A DNA stretch of 7,600 nt, taken from assembly GCA_018894495.1 (NCBI GenBank), contig JAHIOY010000073.1, positions 1 to 7,600 on the forward strand, given 5' to 3'. The DNA comes from Patescibacteria group bacterium (GTDB lineage Bacteria > Patescibacteriota > Minisyncoccia > Minisyncoccales > JAHIOY01). Positions 5,645 through 7,600 of the stretch are shown here, piece by piece. Numbering within the stretch: position 1 is the first letter of the stretch; the number at the start of each line of letters is the position of its first letter. The translations under genes and the position numbers were made by a program. Under the pieces are notes generated by a model that was given only the letters and a program-made list of their open reading frames with translations, had not been told where the DNA came from and made no database searches.

Positions 5645-5655
5645 ATGACTTTGGG

Positions 5656-5681
5656 GTGGAAAAAATTGATCGCGCGTCCGA
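5656..5681 (+). repeat. GT2 tail scrap, copy 4
   Basis: GTGGAAAAAATTGATCGCGC followed by GTCCGA matches the WKKLIAHP coding part of the tail copies (17 identical bases, TGGAAAAAATTGATCGC, then close similarity). In the tail frame it reads WKKLIARPNPR and stops, so only about eight codons are left. It begins 11 bp after the ATPase 3 stop, the same position relative to cargo that copies 2 and 3 hold. Confidence 0.65.
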
Positions 5682-5785
5682 ACCCTCGTTAAACGCCGAA
5701 CCGTTCAAACTTTGGCTGGCTAGAATGGGCTATGAAAGACTGAAAGAAGCTGAAGATATGATGGCAAGCTCGACCTTTCGACGAG

Positions 5786-5803
5786 TTTTAAGTATACTTA
5801 AAA
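5786..5803. promoter_or_regulatory. 18-bp perfect palindrome, candidate operator
   Basis: TTTTAAGTATACTTAAAA is a perfect inverted repeat centred at 5794/5795, about 60 bp before the ATG of the AlbA_2/HATPase protein. That protein ends in a winged helix, so an autoregulatory operator is a fair guess. A weak CTCG/CGAG hairpin (5769-5772 with 5782-5785) runs straight into its T-run and could serve as a poor terminator for the upstream fragment. No convincing -35/-10 pair was found nearby. Confidence 0.45.
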
Positions 5804-5853
5804 TATATCATTTAAATATAAACACTTTTAAGCATGAATAAAAATATAGCTTT

Positions 5854-7230
5854 ATGAAAATAAAGGAATCTGAAAAAATTGAATTAAAATCTTCTTTTTC
5901 CGAATGGAAGGAGGCGATAATTTCTCTTTGCGCTTTTGCCAACAAAAAAGGAGGCAAGGTTATCATTGGCATGAATGATGATGGTGTGGCAAGTGGAATT
6001 CAAGTTGGAAAAAATACAATAGAAGATTTTGCGAATAAGACAAAAAATCATACTGACCCCATACTGTATCCATCCATAAATGTTAAAACATTTGGTCTTG
6101 GAGAGATTGTGGAAATAGAAGTTTCTGAATCTGACAACAAGCCCGTTTTTGCTTTTGACAGGGCATATGTAAGAGTTGGAAAAACAAATCAGAAAATGTC
6201 ACAAACTGAAGTGAGGGAGCTGATAAAAAGATATGCCTTATCTGATTTTGATAAAATGTATTTGGAAAAAGATTTTAGAAAATTAGAATTTGACGATAAG
6301 CTTATCGAAAAAGTAAACAAGGAATATTATGGATTTAAAATTGTTTCTTCGATTGATTTTTTAAAAAAGATTGGGCTGATAATAAAAAATAAGATTTCAA
6401 ACGCCGGCTATCTTTGTTTTATAAAAAATAATATTGAGATTTATAACGCCACCCTAAGAGCGGCAAGATTCAAGGGGCAGAGCGTGGTTAAATTTTTGGA
6501 TGAAAAAAAATTTGACGGAAATATTATCAATACCGTTGGTCAGGCAATGGATTTTATTAAGCGACACATCAGCACGGAATTTGTCATGACCGGAAAGCCA
6601 AAACGAGATGAAATTTGGGACTATCCGCTATTAGCTTTGCGAGAGGCTGTTATTAATGCTTTGATTCATCGAGACTATAATGACTCGGGAAATATTCAAA
6701 TCAGGATATTTGATAATTCTCTTGAAATTTGGAGTCCGGGACTTTTGCCGAAAGAAATTGACACAAAAAGTATTCTTACTGAAAATAGATCTATCCCAAG
6801 AAATAAAAAATTAGTTGAAATTTTTCATAAAATCGGTTTAGTAGAAAATTGGGGAACAGGTTTTCAGAGAATAATAGAGGAGTGTAAGAAAAATGGCAAT
6901 AAAACACCTGATTTTTCTGAAAAAACAGGCGCTTTTGTCATTTCTTTTGAAAAAAGGAAGCAAAATGTCCCTGAAAATGTCCCTGAAAAGTTGGGTGAAA
7001 AGTTGGGTGAAAAGTTGGGTGAAAAGTTGGGTGAAAAGTTGGGTGAAAGACAAAGGAAAATCATTGAAATAATGAGAAGTAATGGGAATATTACCATACC
7101 GGAATTATCCAACAATTTGAATATATCTACAACGGCAATAGAAAACAATATAGCAAAATTGAAAGAGGTGGGGTATATTAAACGCATCGGTCCGGATAAA
7201 GGCGGGCACTGGGAAGTAAAGAAGTTATAA
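5854..7230 (+). CDS. AlbA_2 / HATPase_c_4 / winged-helix protein (RecG-like family, COG2865)
   Basis: A 458-residue protein of the family often labelled RecG-related helicase or ATP-binding transcriptional regulator; it has no helicase motifs. Residues about 1-125 form an AlbA_2 (Schlafen-type) domain: ESEKIELKSSF, LCAFANKKGGKVIIGMNDDG (25-44) and FDRAYVRVGKTNQKMS (101-116). Residues about 250-365 match HATPase_c_4: REAVINALIHRDY (263-275, N-box-like with E264, N268, H272), IFDNSLEIWSPG (285-296) and NWGTGF (332-337). A linker of NVPE and KLGE repeats (371-398) leads to a C-terminal winged helix (about 400-458). Known members are linked to regulation, and some to phage defence; the role here is not shown. 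Length is normal. The ATG fits the AlbA_2 start, and no Shine-Dalgarno motif is seen. It lies alone between remnants and the next glycosyltransferase. Confidence 0.9.
   Translation: MKIKESEKIELKSSFSEWKEAIISLCAFANKKGGKVIIGMNDDGVASGIQVGKNTIEDFANKTKNHTDPILYPSINVKTFGLGEIVEIEVSESDNKPVFAFDRAYVRVGKTNQKMSQTEVRELIKRYALSDFDKMYLEKDFRKLEFDDKLIEKVNKEYYGFKIVSSIDFLKKIGLIIKNKISNAGYLCFIKNNIEIYNATLRAARFKGQSVVKFLDEKKFDGNIINTVGQAMDFIKRHISTEFVMTGKPKRDEIWDYPLLALREAVINALIHRDYNDSGNIQIRIFDNSLEIWSPGLLPKEIDTKSILTENRSIPRNKKLVEIFHKIGLVENWGTGFQRIIEECKKNGNKTPDFSEKTGAFVISFEKRKQNVPENVPEKLGEKLGEKLGEKLGEKLGERQRKIIEIMRSNGNITIPELSNNLNISTTAIENNIAKLKEVGYIKRIGPDKGGHWEVKKL
6985..7044 (+). repeat. 12-bp tandem repeat, five units, in frame
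   Basis: GAAAAGTTGGGT is repeated five times without a mismatch, coding (EKLG)x5 in the linker between the HATPase and winged-helix domains. It is preceded by two copies of a related period-12 unit coding NVPE (6961-6984). Because 12 is a multiple of three, slippage changes linker length without breaking the frame. Confidence 0.9.
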
Positions 7231-7255
7231 AGTAGAAAGTTATCAAGTTATCAAG
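7223..7255. repeat. AGTTATC low-complexity spacer
   Basis: AGTTATAAAGT, AGAAAGTTATC and AAGTTATCAAG overlap the stop of the AlbA_2 gene and fill the 28-bp gap before the next ATG. The gap has no terminator and no Shine-Dalgarno motif. A related tract lies inside the following gene at 7411-7442. Confidence 0.6.
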
Positions 7256-7258
7256 CAT

Positions 7259-7600
7259 ATGAATCCACTAGTCAGTATAGTTATAACCACCAAGAACGAA
7301 GAACGCAATATCGCCAATTGCCTGGGGTCAATTTTGCGACAGACCTATTTTTGTGATAAAATAGAGATTATCGTGGTGGATAATAATTCGACGGACAAAA
7401 CGAAAGACTTAGTTGAAAGTTTTAAAGTTAAAAGTTATAAAGCAGGATGCAAGATTAAATTTTTTAACAAAGGACCTGAGAGAAGCGCTCAGCGGAATTT
7501 CGGCGTGGCGCAAGCGCAAGGCGAATATATCCTCTATCTCGATGCCGATATGATCCTCTCGCCGGACGTGATCAAGGAATGCATGGAACAGTTTTCTGTC
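7259..7600 (+). CDS. Glycosyltransferase family 2, N-terminal part (3' partial)
   Basis: The first 114 codons of a GT2 sugar transferase run off the window edge. Visible GT-A features are the N-terminal strand VSIVITTKNEERNIANCL (5-22), IEIIVVDNNSTDKT (35-48), the KGPERSAQRNFGVAQAQGEY block (71-90), and the nucleotide-sugar and metal-binding LDADM (94-98, DxD = D95/D97). It would move a sugar from an NDP-sugar onto a surface glycan or lipid-linked acceptor on the inner face of the membrane. The ATG at 7259 gives a normal GT2 start. Residues 52-65 (VESFKVKSYKAGCK) form a slightly long, low-complexity loop. The 3' half of the visible part is clearly richer in G and C than the ATPase genes. Its own C-terminus, outside the window, may carry the tail repeated here. 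Confidence 0.9.
   Translation, partial: MNPLVSIVITTKNEERNIANCLGSILRQTYFCDKIEIIVVDNNSTDKTKDLVESFKVKSYKAGCKIKFFNKGPERSAQRNFGVAQAQGEYILYLDADMILSPDVIKECMEQFSV
7411..7442 (+). repeat. AAAGTT-type low-complexity tract inside the GT2 gene
   Basis: AGTTGAAAGTTTTAAAGTTA followed by AAAGTTATAAAG is a degenerate short-period repeat coding VESFKVKSYKA. It resembles the spacer at 7223-7255 and replaces a normally shorter loop between the VDNNSTDKT and KGPERSAQRN blocks. The frame is kept. Confidence 0.5.

Larger units (their letters stand above)
5656..5841 (+). pseudogene. BRO/DinD-like antirepressor fragment fused to GT scrap
   Basis: An open frame with a GTG start begins in the GT-tail scrap in the wrong phase (MEKIDRAS) and then reads NAEPFKLWLARMGYERLKEA then ED at 5692-5757. 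That block is typical of the end of the BRO-N/DinD-like antirepressor family (AEPFK-WLA--GYERI-E-E), where it normally follows a BRO-N DNA-binding domain. The domain itself is missing, and after ED the sequence turns into unrelated AT-rich DNA with a palindrome. I read it as a decayed fragment of a second antirepressor-type gene, distinct from the KilA-N gene. Whether the 61-codon frame is translated is doubtful, since no promoter or ribosome site is seen. Confidence 0.6.

Noticed and set aside
6961..7044. CRISPR-like repeat array
   Set aside because: The units are 12 bp, directly abutting, without spacers, and in frame with a protein.
6838..7187. Minus-strand frames rich in repeated FTQL or NFSP
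   Set aside because: They are mirror images of the 12-bp repeat in the AlbA_2/HATPase gene, which has clear domains on the + strand.
5854..7230. True RecG helicase
   Set aside because: There are no helicase motifs. The protein is AlbA_2 plus HATPase_c_4 plus a winged helix; the RecG label is a historical annotation of this family.

Overview
The window is AT-rich and gene-dense, with short intergenic gaps, almost no Shine-Dalgarno motifs, and the standard code (TAA, TAG and TGA all act as stops and glycine is GGN). The gene set (family-2 glycosyltransferases with a shared C-terminal tail, many AAA_14/DUF4143 ATPases, a KilA-N protein, an AlbA_2/HATPase protein, AGTTATC-type low-complexity spacers) suggests a Candidate Phyla Radiation (Patescibacteria, Parcubacteria-like) genome. 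That placement is inference from style and gene content, not from a marker gene.

Layout. The left edge (2-196) is the last 64 codons of a GT2 glycosyltransferase, and the right edge (7259-7600) is the first 114 codons of another. The ~7 kb between them is accessory DNA in a surface-polysaccharide locus. In order it holds: a consensus promoter and AAA_14/DUF4143 ATPase 1 (306-1475); a truncated N-terminus of a further ATPase (1584-1712); a KilA-N protein (1702-2517); structured multi-hairpin repeats (2550-2710); a GDP-mannose dehydratase N-terminus broken directly into an orphan GT tail (2738-2913); a second consensus promoter, a 21-bp direct repeat and ATPase 2 (3023-4162); another orphan GT tail (4164-4282); a third promoter and ATPase 3 (4352-5644); a 26-bp GT-tail scrap fused to a BRO/DinD-like antirepressor fragment (5656-5841); an 18-bp perfect palindrome; and an AlbA_2-HATPase-winged-helix protein (5854-7230) with a 12-bp tandem repeat.

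The unifying observation is that the 3' end of a GT2 gene occurs four times and punctuates the cargo genes. Three copies are each followed 29-33 bp later by a sigma70-type promoter that drives an ATPase gene. The tails differ from one another mostly at third codon positions, so they look like remnants of once-functional paralogous glycosyltransferase genes, not a noncoding repeat. Two orphan copies begin at nearly the same point in the tail, at a near-perfect inverted repeat. This fits repeated gene replacement or integration at GT 3' ends, leaving scars (gmd start, ATPase start, BRO fragment).

How the genes work together is not known. The cargo resembles a small defence or selfish-gene island: AAA ATPases with PD-(D/E)XK-like C-termini, an AlbA_2/HATPase regulator-like protein and antirepressor-type DNA-binding proteins. 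No integrase, transposase, tRNA, rRNA or CRISPR array was seen.
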